Source of the DNA: Mauremys mutica
Taxonomy: Eukaryota > Chordata > Testudines > Geoemydidae
Assembly (NCBI RefSeq): GCF_020497125.1
Contig: NC_059079.1
Coordinates: 52,401,114 to 52,465,113 of the forward strand
Length of the DNA stretch: 64,000 nt
Direction: 5' to 3'
Below the pieces are notes generated by a model, which was given only the letters and a program-made list of their open reading frames with translations, searched no databases and had not been told where the DNA came from. The position numbers were made by a program, and so were the translations under genes. Every line of letters starts with the position of its first letter. Position 1 is the stretch's first letter. Of this stretch, positions 43,448 to 54,650 are shown in pieces.

Positions 43448-44109
43448 AGAGCTAGTTGGCAATGTTCCACCAAAAGGTTTTTTTCAAACAGAAAATGTTG
43501 TTTCCACCCCCCTCCACACATACAGTTCCTGCAGGGAAATTTTGATTGTTAAATCTTTTTGATTTTCTATCAAGAATGTTAAAATATACATATACATATA
43601 CAAATACATATACATATACATATGTGTGTGTTTCAGGTCAGGTCAGGTCACGCCACACCACACTGAAATGTTTTGTTTCAACACGGTTTGACATTGCCTG
43701 ACTGAGCTGCTGCAGTGACTTATGGGAGTTGTAGTTTGGGTGTCTCATGCCGCCATTATCATCTATAAGCCAGGCTCAACTACACCTCTTAATGCACCAC
43801 AGTACCAACAGGGTGCATCATGGAGGTCTCACAGTCACAGTGCATCATGACATACAGTCCAGCAAGGGAGCCCAGCCCACAGAGGAGAATAGGGCCTGCA
43901 GCATAAACTACAAATCCCATGAGGCACCGCAGCACTTCAGGCAGACATGGTTCAGTGTCATGCCTATCCAAAATGAAATGTTTTAACATTTTCTAATTGA
44001 AAATTTTTGGAACTTTCCCTTTTCTGAAAAAAATTGGACTTTCTTGGAAAAGAAATGCCAAGATATCAAAATTGCTCATGGATAGACATTTCAATCTTTG
44101 TTAAGCTCT
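43448..44109. mobile_element. DNA element with AGAGCT ends, second copy
   Basis: Begins agagctagttggcaatg and ends ttaagctct. The middle has tgagctgctgcagtgact, gggagttgtagtttggg and aaactacaaatcccatgagg, in the same order as the copy at 33310-34262. A tatacatatacata repeat has expanded inside it. Confidence 0.65.
43583..43631 (+). repeat. (TATACA)n microsatellite
   Basis: Several tatacata units end in tgtgtgtg. A threefold caggt repeat follows at about 43635-43650. Confidence 0.9.
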
Positions 44110-44261
44110 AGTTATCACTGCTTTGTAAAATTGCCACACACAATTTATCTCTCTGGGACAAAATGCCCTATTTAGTGTCTATTTACTTCTTTGCACACAG
44201 ATAACTGACCCATTATTTTTGGTATGTGAAGAGTTTTTTCCTAGTGTTCAGATTAGGGAGC

Positions 44262-44440
44262 TGAAACACAGGACAGCTGGGTTTCGTCTTGCCTCTGCTG
44301 CCAATTTCCTGTGTGAGCTTTGGTCAGCCACTTAACTTATCTGTTCTTCTATTTAACCATCTGTAAAATGGGCATAATAAAAATTGATCAAATGCAATGA
44401 TATCTTGGAATGGAAGGCACTACAAAAGTTCAAAGTGACA
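44262..44440 (+). mobile_element. MIR-like SINE
   Basis: Core gcctctgctgccaatttcctg then tttggtcagccacttaactt and ccatctgtaaaatgggcat. The 3' part is eroded. Confidence 0.7.
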
Positions 44441-45561
44441 TTACTTTACATACAGTGACAATCATGGTGCAAGAGCAAATATTGTATCCGTATTTCCATC
44501 ATACACATCTGGATTAGAGGCCTTATAACTCAGTACTAAGAATTCATATCTATAGTGAGCCAAACAGCCGAATTATGCAAGGCACTGAAATCCAGGGGAA
44601 TTTAAGATCTCACATGATCATATTGTTTGGGTGGAAACTCTCAAACCAACAGAATTTAAACAAAATTTAAAAATGGATTATGTTTTATGCCCAATATTGC
44701 AATATATATGATGAACTTTATAAAACTTTTATATATGCTTAACTTTGCAAAAATGAGTAGTCTCACTGAAGTCAATAGAACTATTCTTGTCCATAAACGT
44801 AAACACATTTACAAGGGATTGCATGATCATGGCTTTAGTTAGCAGAATGTAAAAAAGGAACTGGCACTGGCCAAGTGTGATCTGTAGGTGCTCCCTGCCT
44901 TAGTTTCCCCTGATACAAATATGTTCAGCAAGGGAATGAGCTTCAATAGATCAGGATCCTCTGCCACCACTGCTGTGGAGTTTAACAGCAAGAGTATTCC
45001 AATTAATCCATCACGCAGGATATGAAATGTGAACACTCAGATCTGCACCATTCAAGTTCATAAAGATGGTCATGGACACCTTAAATTACATCTTGGCCAG
45101 AAGAACCAGCCAGTGAAGAGATTTGAGGTCAGATGTGCGCATAATAGTTTTCTCAACTAAGAAGGCAGACACTGCATTCGTTTGCAGTTGACCTCAGGTA
45201 GTTTTCAAGAGTAGACCTAAACAGAGAACTTCATGATCTAGCCAAGACCTAACAATGGCATAGATGACTGTTAGAAGGTCTGGATTAAAAGAGAAAATGT
45301 TATAACATCTTGGCCATCCGCAAAAGGAATGCAAAAGAAACCATCAATGGATGGATGGTCAGTTACTATCTGTACCCACAAGGAGAAAAAAACAACACCT
45401 TGCTAGTGGAGATATCAGGGAGGTCGAGTGATTGTCCAACACTACTGTCTGGAATCTTTAAAAAGAACTCTCCACCACACTTGCAAGATCTCATAGAAAA
45501 CGTTACTAATGCCTCATTGTCAATGACAACAAAAAGGTGCTGACAGCTAACGAAGTCAGCA
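44441..45561. other. No confirmed feature
   Basis: About 1.1 kb. A short piece at 44745-44830 with actgaagtcaatagaact resembles the palindromic repeats. No coding support. Confidence 0.45.
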
Positions 45562-46300
45562 CAGAATCATAGAGGTGTAGGACAGGGATCGGCAGCCTTT
45601 GGCACGCAGCTCTCCAGGATAAGCACCCTGGTGGGCCGGGCCAGTTTATTTACCTGCCGCATCTGCAGGTTCGGCCAATCGCAGCTCCCACTGGCTGCGG
45701 TTCGCTGCTCCAGGCCAATGGGGGCTGCAGGAAGCAGTGCGGGCCGAGGGATGTGCAAACTGCGTGCCAAATGTTGCCGATCCCTGGTGTAGGACCTTGA
45801 GAGGTCATCTAGCCCAGTTCCCTGCACTCAATCAGGAATACATAATAACTAGACCATTCCTGACATGTGTTTGCCTAACCTGTTCTTAAAAACCTCCAAA
45901 GATGGAGATTCCACAACCTCCCTAGGCAATTTGTTCCAGTGGTTAACCACCCTGCCAGTTATGAAGATTTTCCTAATATCCAACGTTGCTGCAATTTAAG
46001 CCCATTACTTCTTGTCCTATTAAAGATTAAGAAATTAAGAACAATTTTTCTCCCTCTTCCTTGTAACACCCTTTTATGTACTTGAAAACTATTATGTCCC
46101 CTCTCTGTCATCTCTTCTCCAGACTAAATCCAATTTTTTTCCAATCTTCCCTCATCGGTCATGTTTTCTAAACCTTTAACAATTTTTGTCACTCTCCTCT
46201 GGACTTTCTCCTCTTTGTCCACATCTTTCCTAAAATATGGCACCTAGAACTGGACACAATATTCCAGTTGAGGCCTAATCAGCACGGAGTAGAGCAGAAG
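45562..46300 (-). mobile_element. CR1 LINE 3' end, interrupted by a hAT
   Basis: The 3' tail is at about 45562 (agaatcatagaggtgtagga), followed after the nested hAT by ccttgagaggtcatctagcc, then ORF2 C-terminal sequence. Homology continues to about 46300 (ttgaggcctaatcagcacgg). The 5' end is truncated. About 520 bases remain when the insertion is removed. Confidence 0.9.
45583..45786. mobile_element. hAT element, 204 bp, nested in CR1
   Basis: Starts CAGGGATCGGCAGCCTTTGG and ends GTTGCCGATCCCTG, inverted ends of about 25 bases. The exact 8-bp direct repeat GTGTAGGA lies at 45575-45582 and 45787-45794, within the CR1 tail. GC-rich interior. It is younger than the CR1 that it interrupts. Confidence 0.97.
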
Positions 46301-47647
46301 ATGCCTAGATGGTCATGAGCCATTATCAGTACACTTGATTTCAAACCAAAGTCTAAATAGAGTTTTAGGTATCAAATCCGTGGAATCCAAGTGTAACTGG
46401 CCTCATCACCATTTTCTAAGTTACCTAAACCCCCCAAAAACATAAAACAAGATGGAAATTGGTGTAGTTAATATCCAAAAATAATATCATGAGCAAGGAT
46501 CTAATCAAACCTTGTTTAAATGTGGCTGAAAGCTTTGCTGTTTCTCTTATAGCCATACATGTATCACAGGGGTTTGTTCACAATTCCTCAAACATCTAAA
46601 ATCTCAGTAAGCAGAGCTGAGAGAAAAGAACAATGATGGTACTAGGGTTCTCTTTTCCCATGCTCCAGTATAGTGGACAAATTAACACAAATCCTATCAA
46701 TTAATAAAACAGATGGATAATTCCTTGTAGTGAAACACACTAGACTGTGGTTCCATTCTGACCTGAGACAGGTAGGATTAATCAGACTGCCCACAGGTGG
46801 AATTGTTCTGGGTTTCATATGCTACACTCAAGTAGATGAAAACTCTTTTCTTGGTGTGAGTTTACTCACCAGAGCAGCACCTCCTGCTGGCCATATCAGT
46901 TACCCAGGGGTGGCACGGAGACTTCCAGGGGCTATAGCCACCCTCAAATTTGCCTTAGCCCATGCATAGCAGCTGCCACTCTCCAGCCACCCAGCTCTGA
47001 AGGCAGAGCAGAGAGAGTGGCAGCTTCTGGCTGGGTGCCCAGGGCCAGAAGGCCTGAGAGCAGCCCATGGCCTGTGCCCCGCCCACCAGAGTGCATCACC
47101 CAGGGCAGGTGGGTGTCTGGGGCTCCCCACAGTGGTCCAGACTGAACCAATCTGGCCCAAGCTCCTCGACCCTGCTCCTTGTGGTTGCTGCTTCCTGAGG
47201 GCTCTTCCTGCCCCTGAGTCAGGTTCCCCATCCTAGGCAGCTCTTACCAGCTGTGAGTAGTCAGCACCCCACACTGCCCAGGTCCAGTTTCCAGCCCCTG
47301 ACCTGGTCACAGAGAGGGGCCACTGAGGGGGTAAGGCCCTCTCAATTTTCTACCTGGCCCATGTCTGACCACCCACCAGGAAGAGCTTGGAACCACCCCT
47401 GCAACTACCCCCTGTACTCCAGACTTCTCCACTACCACACCTTCTCTCTCACATCATCCGTGTAGCATGGTGGCCTTCAAGAGCAACAGAAGGAGAAAGA
47501 AGTATACAGGCTGTAGACAGACTACTACAAAGAGGACCCTGCTGTCTACTTTCAGCCCATGTTTTTACCAGTAGACCACCCTGAGTGCCTGGAAAACTTG
47601 GGAATGGGCTAATTCAGAGAACTCCAAAAAGAATCCTGTATCCAGAC
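46301..47647. other. Unclassified GC-richer region, repeat-like
   Basis: Near 46860, gtttactcaccagagcagcacctcctgctgg resembles the start of the LTR at 47648, so an older related LTR may begin here. The following GC-rich part (46910-47220) has caggggtggc...gcccctg ends like a hAT insertion, but no duplication matched. Open frames here are not convincing. Confidence 0.35.
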
Positions 47648-48260
47648 TGTGGTGGGGCGATGACTCACCGGCACAGTGCCTCCTGCTGGTCATCTCAGGA
47701 ATTAGCTCTTCCAGCCCAGAGCACTTTCTGCAGGCCAGTGTCTCACCTACTGCAGGCCCCATGTCCTTCCCAGACCTCAGTGCCCTCTGCCCACCACAGT
47801 ACCCACTATCCCCACCTTGCCTCAGTGGCTACTACCAGTCTCCATTTACCCCCCACTCACTGGGGCAGATGGTAGTCTGTAAACCACTCATTATCAGCAA
47901 GGCGGGGGTTGGACCAGCTGCCTCTGCGTATCTCTGGGCTGCCCCTCTGCAGCCCCAGTACCTTTTGTGGGCCCTTAACTAGGCATGCAGCTTTGCTAGG
48001 CTGGAGCTCCCCAGCTCCCTCTGCCCTTCCCAAGCATTGATCCACCTCAAGTACCCTTCACAGCTCCCAGGCAGCCCAGAGTCTCTGTATTGCAGCATCT
48101 GGCCCTCAGCCCTCTTATAGGGCCTACTGTGGCCTGATTGGGGTGTGGCCCCAGCTGTGGCTGCTTCCCCCAATCAGCCTAGCTTTTTCCCCCTCCACAG
48201 CCCTCTCCCAGGGCTGTTTTAAGCCCTTCAGGACAGGAGCGGGGTGACCACCCCACTACA
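47648..48260 (-). mobile_element. Solo LTR of a retrovirus-like element, 613 bp
   Basis: The ends TGTGGTGGGG (left) and CCCCACTACA (right) form the short inverted TG...CA terminus of an LTR. On the minus strand a TATA-like ctataagagg lies near 48115 next to GC-box-like sequence. There is no internal region on either side. No target duplication was found. I recall this family as common in turtles. Confidence 0.7.
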
Positions 48261-49085
48261 AGGCCCATCAAATTCCTTAATAGCATTGTATCTGGTTCAA
48301 TATAACTGATTACAAAATCCATTAATCAGATATACATAGTGTCCCTGAAATATTACAGAAGTAAGAATGCAAACTAAGTGTCTGATCAATTTTGAAAATG
48401 TGCTTTGTGCATGAAGAAGAAATTCAAATGAAAGAGAATAGAGGCCGAGGCAGTGACTTAAGAGGAGTCCTAAGGAACATTGGGAAAAAAGTTTATTTCA
48501 GAACAAAAATATACATGATGGAAGAATAAGTGACAAAACAGAAGGGCAGCTTGCATCACGGTGATTTACTCATTCTTTATCCCTGATTGACCATGCAAAG
48601 GCAAACAGTAGTCTTGCCCATGTGCAGTAGCTAATACTACTTTGCACCTGCTTTGAAACTGCAGGTTTCATTTAAAAAAAAAATTAAAAAAAGATCAAAC
48701 CACTCTTAGTCTATGCAAGGGGGTACCCATTCTCCATCAAAAGGTTATTTAAACGGGTAATTTCCATGTAGCCCAATCTTGGTATTTTAATATCACTTCA
48801 TTTATAAAATATTCATTCAGGTCTGTCACAAATACAGAATAACTGCACCCATATTATTCCCATGCAAATGTTTTCAGGCCCCAGACATCACCTCTCCTGG
48901 GTGGAGACCTGCATCTCTCTTCCTTGTGACTAGATTTTTTAAGGCTGCATAGTTCCCTGCCTTACACTGTGATCTCCCCAGCAAGCCAGTCTGCCTAAAA
49001 GGCCAGGGCCTATGCTTGGCTTTCTCTGAAAGGGGCTATGATCAGTGTATTAGCAGCAATTACAATTTACCACACAGCACCTTTT
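48261..49085. other. No feature seen
   Basis: AT-rich, with A-runs at about 48671-48692. Nothing recognised. Confidence 0.5.
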
Positions 49086-49510
49086 CATAGAATCATAGAA
49101 TATCAGGGTTGGAAGGGACCTTGGGAGGTCATCTAGTCCAACCCCCTGCTCAAAGCAGGACCAATTCCCAACTAAATCATCCCAGTCAGAGCTTCGTCAA
49201 GCCTGACCTTAAAAACCTCTAAGGAAGGAGATTCTACCATCTCCCTAGGTAACCCATTCCAGTGCTTCACCACCCTCCTAGTGAAAAAGTTTTTCCTACT
49301 ATCCAACCTAAACCTCCCCCACTGCAACTTGAGACCATTACTCCTTGTTCTGTCATCTGGTACCACTGAGAACAGTCTAGATCCATCCTCTTTGGAAACC
49401 CCTTTCAGGTAGTTGAAGGCTGCTATCAAATCCCCCCTGACTCTTCTCTTCTGCAGACTAAATAAGCCCCATTCCCTCTGCCTCTCCTCGTAAGTCATCC
49501 TGCTCCACAT
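49086..49510 (-). mobile_element. Young CR1 LINE 3' end
   Basis: The 3' terminus at 49086 has atagaatcatagaat, the inverse of the ATTCTATGAT repeat that ends CR1. gggttggaagggacc and aggtcatctagtccaac then lead into ORF2. The open frame and low divergence suggest a younger copy than the one at 16 kb. Confidence 0.95.
49172..49510 (-). pseudogene. CR1 ORF2 C-terminus, open
   Basis: 112 intact codons beginning [20 protein letters not shown], with [13 protein letters not shown] and [18 protein letters not shown]. The protein is truncated because the element is 5'-truncated, so it is a relic despite the open frame. Confidence 0.85.
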
Positions 49511-49589
49511 GCCAGGCCCTCAACAGTGGCTGAGGTTCCTGCTCCTCTCAGCACCTAGGACAGGGAAGTGGGACAGACAGATGGAGGCT

Positions 49590-49696
49590 TTATTGGGGTT
49601 ATTTTTCCAATGTGCATTACTTTACATTTATCCACAGTACATTTCATTTGCCATTTTGTTACCCAATCACTTAGTTTTGTGAGATCTTTTAGAAGA
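49590..49696 (-). mobile_element. CR1 fragment, RT region
   Basis: ccaatgtgcattactttaca and tttcatttgccattttgtta match the CR1 piece at 16856-16920. It is separated from 49086-49510 by about 80 unrelated bases. Confidence 0.75.
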
Positions 49697-49724
49697 TAGC
49701 CAGGCCCTGAGCCCCTGCATATAG

Positions 49725-49872
49725 GAGTTAAGGCCCAGGCCCACAAAGGTGTTTAGGATGCCTATGGGAGTTAGGTGCTAAATACCATTGAGGATCTGGT
49801 GCCCAACTCCCATTGGCTTTTCAGTGGGAGTTGGGCACCTAACTGGCCTTTATGCCTTTGAAAATCCCCATC
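49725..49872. repeat. Fold-back interspersed repeat
   Basis: gggagttaggtgctaaatacc, gtgcccaactcccattgg and gtgggagttgggcacctaac alternate in inverted orientation. Resembles a common amniote gttaggcaccta-type palindrome. Confidence 0.6.
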
Positions 49873-49901
49873 TCAGTGAGGTGGCCCTGATCTTACCCCC
49901 T

Positions 49902-50493
49902 TGTAACAATGAGGAGTTTGCCCATTTGGGACCTTTCATTCGCTTATATCTGCCATCATTCCACAGTGAACAAAACACCCTTGTCATTTAAGCAACCACA
50001 TGTATTCTTAAGGTAAAAGCATTACAGAGAAAGCATATAAAACAATAAAAGAGCCTACATGCTTGTTATAAAGCTTACCAGAGATCACCTGACCCCCAAC
50101 TCCATCATAGGGTTCTGGTAGGTGTCATCCCTCCATACCCCACAACTGAAGTCTCTGTGGTTACAAGTTCATAGCAGTCTTCAGATCAGGAACCAGAACA
50201 AAGGCCCGACTCGGTTTAAGCACAGGCTATTTATCCAAAAGTCCTTTCTTTGTCTGTTGGTCTCTGGAGAAATCCAGTCTGAAGCAGAATATACAAACCT
50301 CCCCAGGCGGTGATGCCTTTTCTGTAGGTGTTATAATCTGGGTGATGTGACTTAATCATCCTCTACTGTTTTCACTTCCACCATCTGTGGAGTACATACA
50401 GTCCCTGGCCCACAGTGATACATAAACCATTCATACACTTAATTCCATATGGTCTCTCAGAAATATTGCGGGAAGTTGTCCTTATCTGTCACA
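49902..50493. mobile_element. Possible LTR, ~590 bp
   Basis: Begins TGTAACA and ends TGTCACA, which form a near-perfect inverted TG...CA terminus. The interior has ccaaaagtcctttctttgtc then gaaatccagtctgaagcag, sequence I associate with turtle retrovirus-like repeats. No duplication or convincing promoter. Confidence 0.4.
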
Positions 50494-51814
50494 GGGTGAA
50501 AAAATAAATGTCCACTGGCTAAACTACACTAAGAACAATGTTTGCTCTTGGCCTAGATTAGAAAAAGCAGATTGAAACCCTTGGGAATTCATTTCAAAGC
50601 ACACTAGAGTGACAGTGGTTACTTACTCTCCTTCAAAAATGCCCACAAACAGCTCTAGTCTGTAGGGTACAGTTCTTGAAAGCATGCACTAGCAATTAGT
50701 GGGAACTAAATGTGTGCCTAAAGGAGTAATTAATTAGGAATATGGCCAGCAAATTGGCACAAATAATGAACATGAATAATAATTGTCTCAACAAGCCCTG
50801 ATATTTTCCTTTTAAATTTTCAAAGGAAAACCCTACAAAAAATAGTACAGAACCGAACTTTGAAGCTCTTACTTCTTGGGCTTGTCTATACTGCTTTTGA
50901 CCTCCTTTAAGTGTAACATTGAAGAATCTGAGATAGTTAAATCAGCATAACCTCCTACTGAGGATGCAGCTATTTTAGTAGTTTGCCTGAGAAATGACTG
51001 GGTAAAACTGGGGGACAGATAATGACCTTAAGATCCAACCTTCTCCCCCTCCCCAGTGCAGAATTGGTAGGGTCATCACTTCACCCCTCCCTGAAGGTCT
51101 CTCCAAAGGGCCAGTGATGCACAAGTGGAGAAGAGAGTGAACAAGAGGGGAGAGGCTAGGGTGGGATTTGGCAGGCTATACATAACCCCTTGCCCTACTG
51201 CACCTAGCGGGAGAAAAAAAGGAGAGGAAAGTTATTACAGTACAATCTAGATATTCCCTTCCATGCTGGGAAATCCATGCAAAGTGGAGTTCTGCTACCT
51301 GAGACGTACAGGCCCTTTTGCCCTGCAAGAACTCCAAGATCTGCACAGGTCTCAGGGGGTCTGTAGGGTTTGTGGGCAGGTCTGTAATTTTTTTCTCCTG
51401 TGAGGCAGCGGGGCAGGGACACCCCTCTGTGCAGTTTCCTGACTATTATGTGGATGATCCACTCTCTACAAGAATCCCAGCCTCATTTTACCTTGATCTA
51501 TTATCCTGAGGAGGCCCACTGGTCCACTACTTCTTTCCCTCCTATATCCTTTAGGGATGCCTAGCTAGGACATTCAAGGGTGGCTGGTTAGCCCTTCCTC
51601 CTTATCTGGAAGCTTGGAAATGTAGCTTTTCTCCACTCCTAAACTGACAGGAATCTTCAGGCCATCCTGCTCCATATTGTGTAGCAATGGAGCTATCCAG
51701 CAGTGTATATGTAACCCTGGGTGTGGTGTTCTGTCCCATCTAGTGGCTCTGAGACCACGTAGAGAGAGAGAGAGATTAATGATATTGCTCTACAGCCTTA
51801 GCTAACAGCCAGTT
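50494..51814. other. No gene seen; MITE left piece at 50878-51000
   Basis: gggcttgtctatactgc at 50879 starts like a gtctacact-type MITE and fades by about 51000. The rest is unclassified; a short (ga)n lies at 51760-51773. Confidence 0.45.
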
Positions 51815-51905
51815 GGCTTTTAGCTCATGCAGTAGAGGCTCATGCACTAAGCTCCAGAGAACCCAGGTTCAATCCTGCCTGCTGACGACCAGGGTCTGCC
51901 AGCAT
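51815..51905 (+). mobile_element. tRNA-like SINE head
   Basis: tttagctcatgcagtagagg resembles a tRNA A-box region, and ccaggttcaatcctgcc is a good B box about 45 bases later. It lacks a canonical cloverleaf end, so it is a SINE-type relic and not a tRNA gene. Confidence 0.5.
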
Positions 51906-51975
51906 TACATATGCATGTGTGTGTACATTCTGGGTTTCTAGGGATATGTGGTTACTGTATGTATATGTAACAACT

Positions 51976-52235
51976 AAGGTCAGATCTCTACTAGAAACTT
52001 TTGCTGGTATAGTAATGTTGGAAAATAGGATGATTTTTTTATTACATTTCTATACTGGCAAAAGCCCTGTTATTCAGGCATAAAAGTGTTTTTGCTGGTA
52101 TAGTTTATTTAGCTCAGGGAACTGGCATAACAGTGCCTGCAAAAACACTCTTTTTGCCAGTATAAACTATGTCTGCACTTGGAGGGCATGCTAGTATAGC
52201 TATACTGGCAGAACATTTCTGGTATAGACCTGTCC
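51976..52235. mobile_element. Fold-back MITE, ~260 bp
   Basis: The left aaggtcagatctctactagaaa and right tttctggtatagacct are inverted. Inside, gctggtatagtttatttagc and ttgccagtataaac repeat in both orientations. Confidence 0.65.
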
Positions 52236-52933
52236 AGAGATGGTTCTCATTATAGGGCTATTTGAGGATGGTGGACACCTGGAGTCAATGAACATGACCA
52301 TCAAATCAGTTAATTTTCTCTTTGGTGGGAGGGTGTAACATGAGTTTGGAGGAGAAGTTGGTAATGAAATATTTCTCAAATCTGGCAAAATATTCCAGGG
52401 GCAAGCCAGTTTTTCATAGCTCTGCACGTCCAACAAACACTACATACATTTATATAAAAAATCAGCTCTCTTGGCTAGCAAGTCATCACACAATGCCTTG
52501 TTTTTTCTTGCTGGAATGCTCACAGTTATGGTCTAGCAGAACTACAAGTTTTTATGAATAAAAGTATAAAGGGTTTGATAAGGAACTCGGTGAATTTTTA
52601 AAAAGTGATGACTTTTAGCAGTACTTGAACTGAACAGGATTAGCCATGAGAAAAGGTAGCTGAGAGGGAATCTAATCCCATTATATAAGTATCCAAAGGA
52701 CTGGATGGCGTTCATCCAGGAGTTCTGAGGCTACTAAAGAAGAAAGTAGCCAAGCAGCTACCCCAAATATGTAATTTATTACTAAATATTGCTATCATAC
52801 CGCAGAACTGGAGGGCGGCAAAGACTATACCCATCTTTCTAAAGGTACCTAGGAATGATTGACTGGTGAAATTTATTTCAGTACAAAGAACAGAAGGTAG
52901 CGAAAACTGTTAGAGCCCAATTTAGTGTGGAAA
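52236..52933. other. No feature seen
   Basis: AT-rich spacer. Confidence 0.5.
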
Positions 52934-53070
52934 GTATCAAAGAGTAACCGTGTTAGTCTGTATCCACAAAAACAAGTAGTCCGGTGGATTACTAAGACTA
53001 ACAGATTTATTTGGGCATAAACTTTCATGGGTTAAAAACCCCATTTCTTCAGATGCATGGAGTGAAAGTT
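52934..53070 (-). mobile_element. Penelope-like element 3' tail only
   Basis: gtatcaaagagtaaccgtg then ttagtctgtatccac matches the 3' end of the element at 196 (agtatcagaggggtagccgtg and ttagtctgg). cttcttcagatgcatgg corresponds to cttcttcggatgcaagtgg. Same orientation as the first copy, a different subfamily, and severely 5'-truncated. Confidence 0.75.
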
Positions 53071-53566
53071 ATTTATTTTTCCCCAAAACAAAAAATTAGA
53101 TTTGACTAAACAAGTTATTTTTTGAGGGGGGTGGGTGTGTTGTGGAAAGCATCTGCTTTGCTCAAGAAATTGATTTTTTTTCAATCAGAAGAACAAAAAT
53201 TGAGATTATTTTGAATGAAAAAATAAAAAAATTCTGCTGAAAATTTTGCCAACAGTTAATTTTATTTAGTTTTCATTGAAACTAATCTTTCCTTCCACCA
53301 TCTTTCCTTCCAGAGCAGGCCTAGAAGTGGAAGAGGTGGAGGACGTGATGGTGCAATGTCCTCATGTTACCTCCTCTACATCTTCCACTTCTGATCCCTT
53401 TCCAGAAGGAGAGATAGCAGCCTGGACGGATAACCCTGGGCAGTCCACTTTACCAAGCCACCATTTGTCCTTTCAGAACAGGAGCTGGGTCATGAAATAA
53501 ACCACAGCATTAAAAACAGCTTATAGTCTTACTTTTCTCTATTTGTTGGTTTTTTTTTCTATCCAG
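53071..53566. other. Unclassified, with an inverted repeat at 53329-53392
   Basis: agaagtggaagaggtggagg and cctctacatcttccacttc are inverse arms around a ~22-base centre. A 74-codon plus-strand frame begins at 53276 behind a pyrimidine-rich ttccttccag, but no family is recognised. Confidence 0.4.
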
Positions 53567-53759
53567 ACATAGAAACATAGAACTGGAAGGGACCTTGACA
53601 CAATACTCTAATTGACGCCTAATCAGAGTGGAAGAATTACTTCTCATGTCTTGCTTACAACACTTGGTATTGTCTGAAAACTTTATAAGTGTACTTTCTA
53701 TGCCATTATCTAAATAATTGATGAAGATATTGAACAGAACCAGACCTAGAACTGATCCC

Positions 53760-53960
53760 TCACTTGTTATGCCCTTCCAGCATGACTATGAACCACTGAT
53801 AACTACTCTGGGAATGGTTTTCCAACCAGTTTTGCACCCACTTTATAGTAGCTCCATCTAGGTTGTAGTTCTGTAGTTTGTTTGTGAGAAGGTCATGGGA
53901 GACAGTATCAAAAGCTTTACTAAAAAAAAAAAAAATTTTTTTTAAATCAAGATATATCAC
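53760..53960 (-). pseudogene. CR1 reverse-transcriptase fragment
   Basis: MIYLDLKK then SKAFDTVSHDLLTNKLQNYN is the CR1 RT motif around the first catalytic Asp, interrupted by a short poly-Phe stretch from a T-run. IKWVQNWLENHSQ follows. Confidence 0.85.
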
Positions 53961-54071
53961 ATCTACTGCTTTCCCCCATCCACAAGGCTTGTTACCCTGT
54001 CAAAAAAAGCTATCAGGTTGAATTGTTTTTGACAAATCCATGCTGACTGTTACTTATCACCTTATTATCTT

Positions 54072-54317
54072 CTAGATGTTTGCAAATTGATTGCTAAAGT
54101 CTGCCTTCTTGAAATTCATTGTCTTTATTTTGCTGTTCTCCCTCCTACCATTCCTTAGAATAATGAACTCTACCATTTCATGACCACTTTCACCCAAGCT
54201 GCCTTCTACATTCGTATCCTCAACCAGTTCCTCTCTATTTGTAAAAATCAAATCTAGAACAGCTTCTCCCCGGTAGCAGTTTCTACCTTCTGAAAGAAAA
54301 AATTGTCTCAAATACAT
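54072..54317 (-). pseudogene. CR1 ORF2, endonuclease-to-RT region
   Basis: [20 protein letters not shown] then [20 protein letters not shown] matches the end of the CR1 endonuclease domain, where active copies have SDH at the SGH position. Confidence 0.8.
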
Positions 54318-54650
54318 TCCAAGAATTTATTGGATAATCTGTGCCCTGCTGTGTTATTTTCCCAACAGATGTCTAGGTAGTTGAAGTCCCTCAACCACCA
54401 CTAAGTCCTGTGCGTTGGATGATGTTGTAAGCTGTTTAAAAAAAAAAACCAAAAACATCCACCTCTTCTACCTGGTTAGGTGGTTTGTAGTAGACCTCTA
54501 CCATTCCAAACCTTCTCCCAGGTCTCCATGTTCTTGACTTACCTGTAGGCTTTGGTCTCCTGCCCCCTTTGAACCTGACATCCCCCAATATACCTTGACA
54601 TTTATCCAGAAAACTGTGAAGTTAATACTTTGCACTCATTTTCACATTTT

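Larger units (their letters stand above)
53567..54650 (-). mobile_element. CR1 LINE with internal deletion
   Basis: The 3' tail acatagaaacatagaactgg is joined within about 30 bases to acacaatactctaattgacg, which lies several hundred bases upstream in CR1 (compare 46253-46290). It then continues through the RT region to about 54650. A large 3' internal piece is therefore missing. Confidence 0.85.

Noticed and set aside
46910..47215. hAT insertion with caggggtggc...gcccctg ends
   Set aside because: The 8-bp flanks (cagttacc and agtcaggt) do not match, so the ends could not be confirmed.
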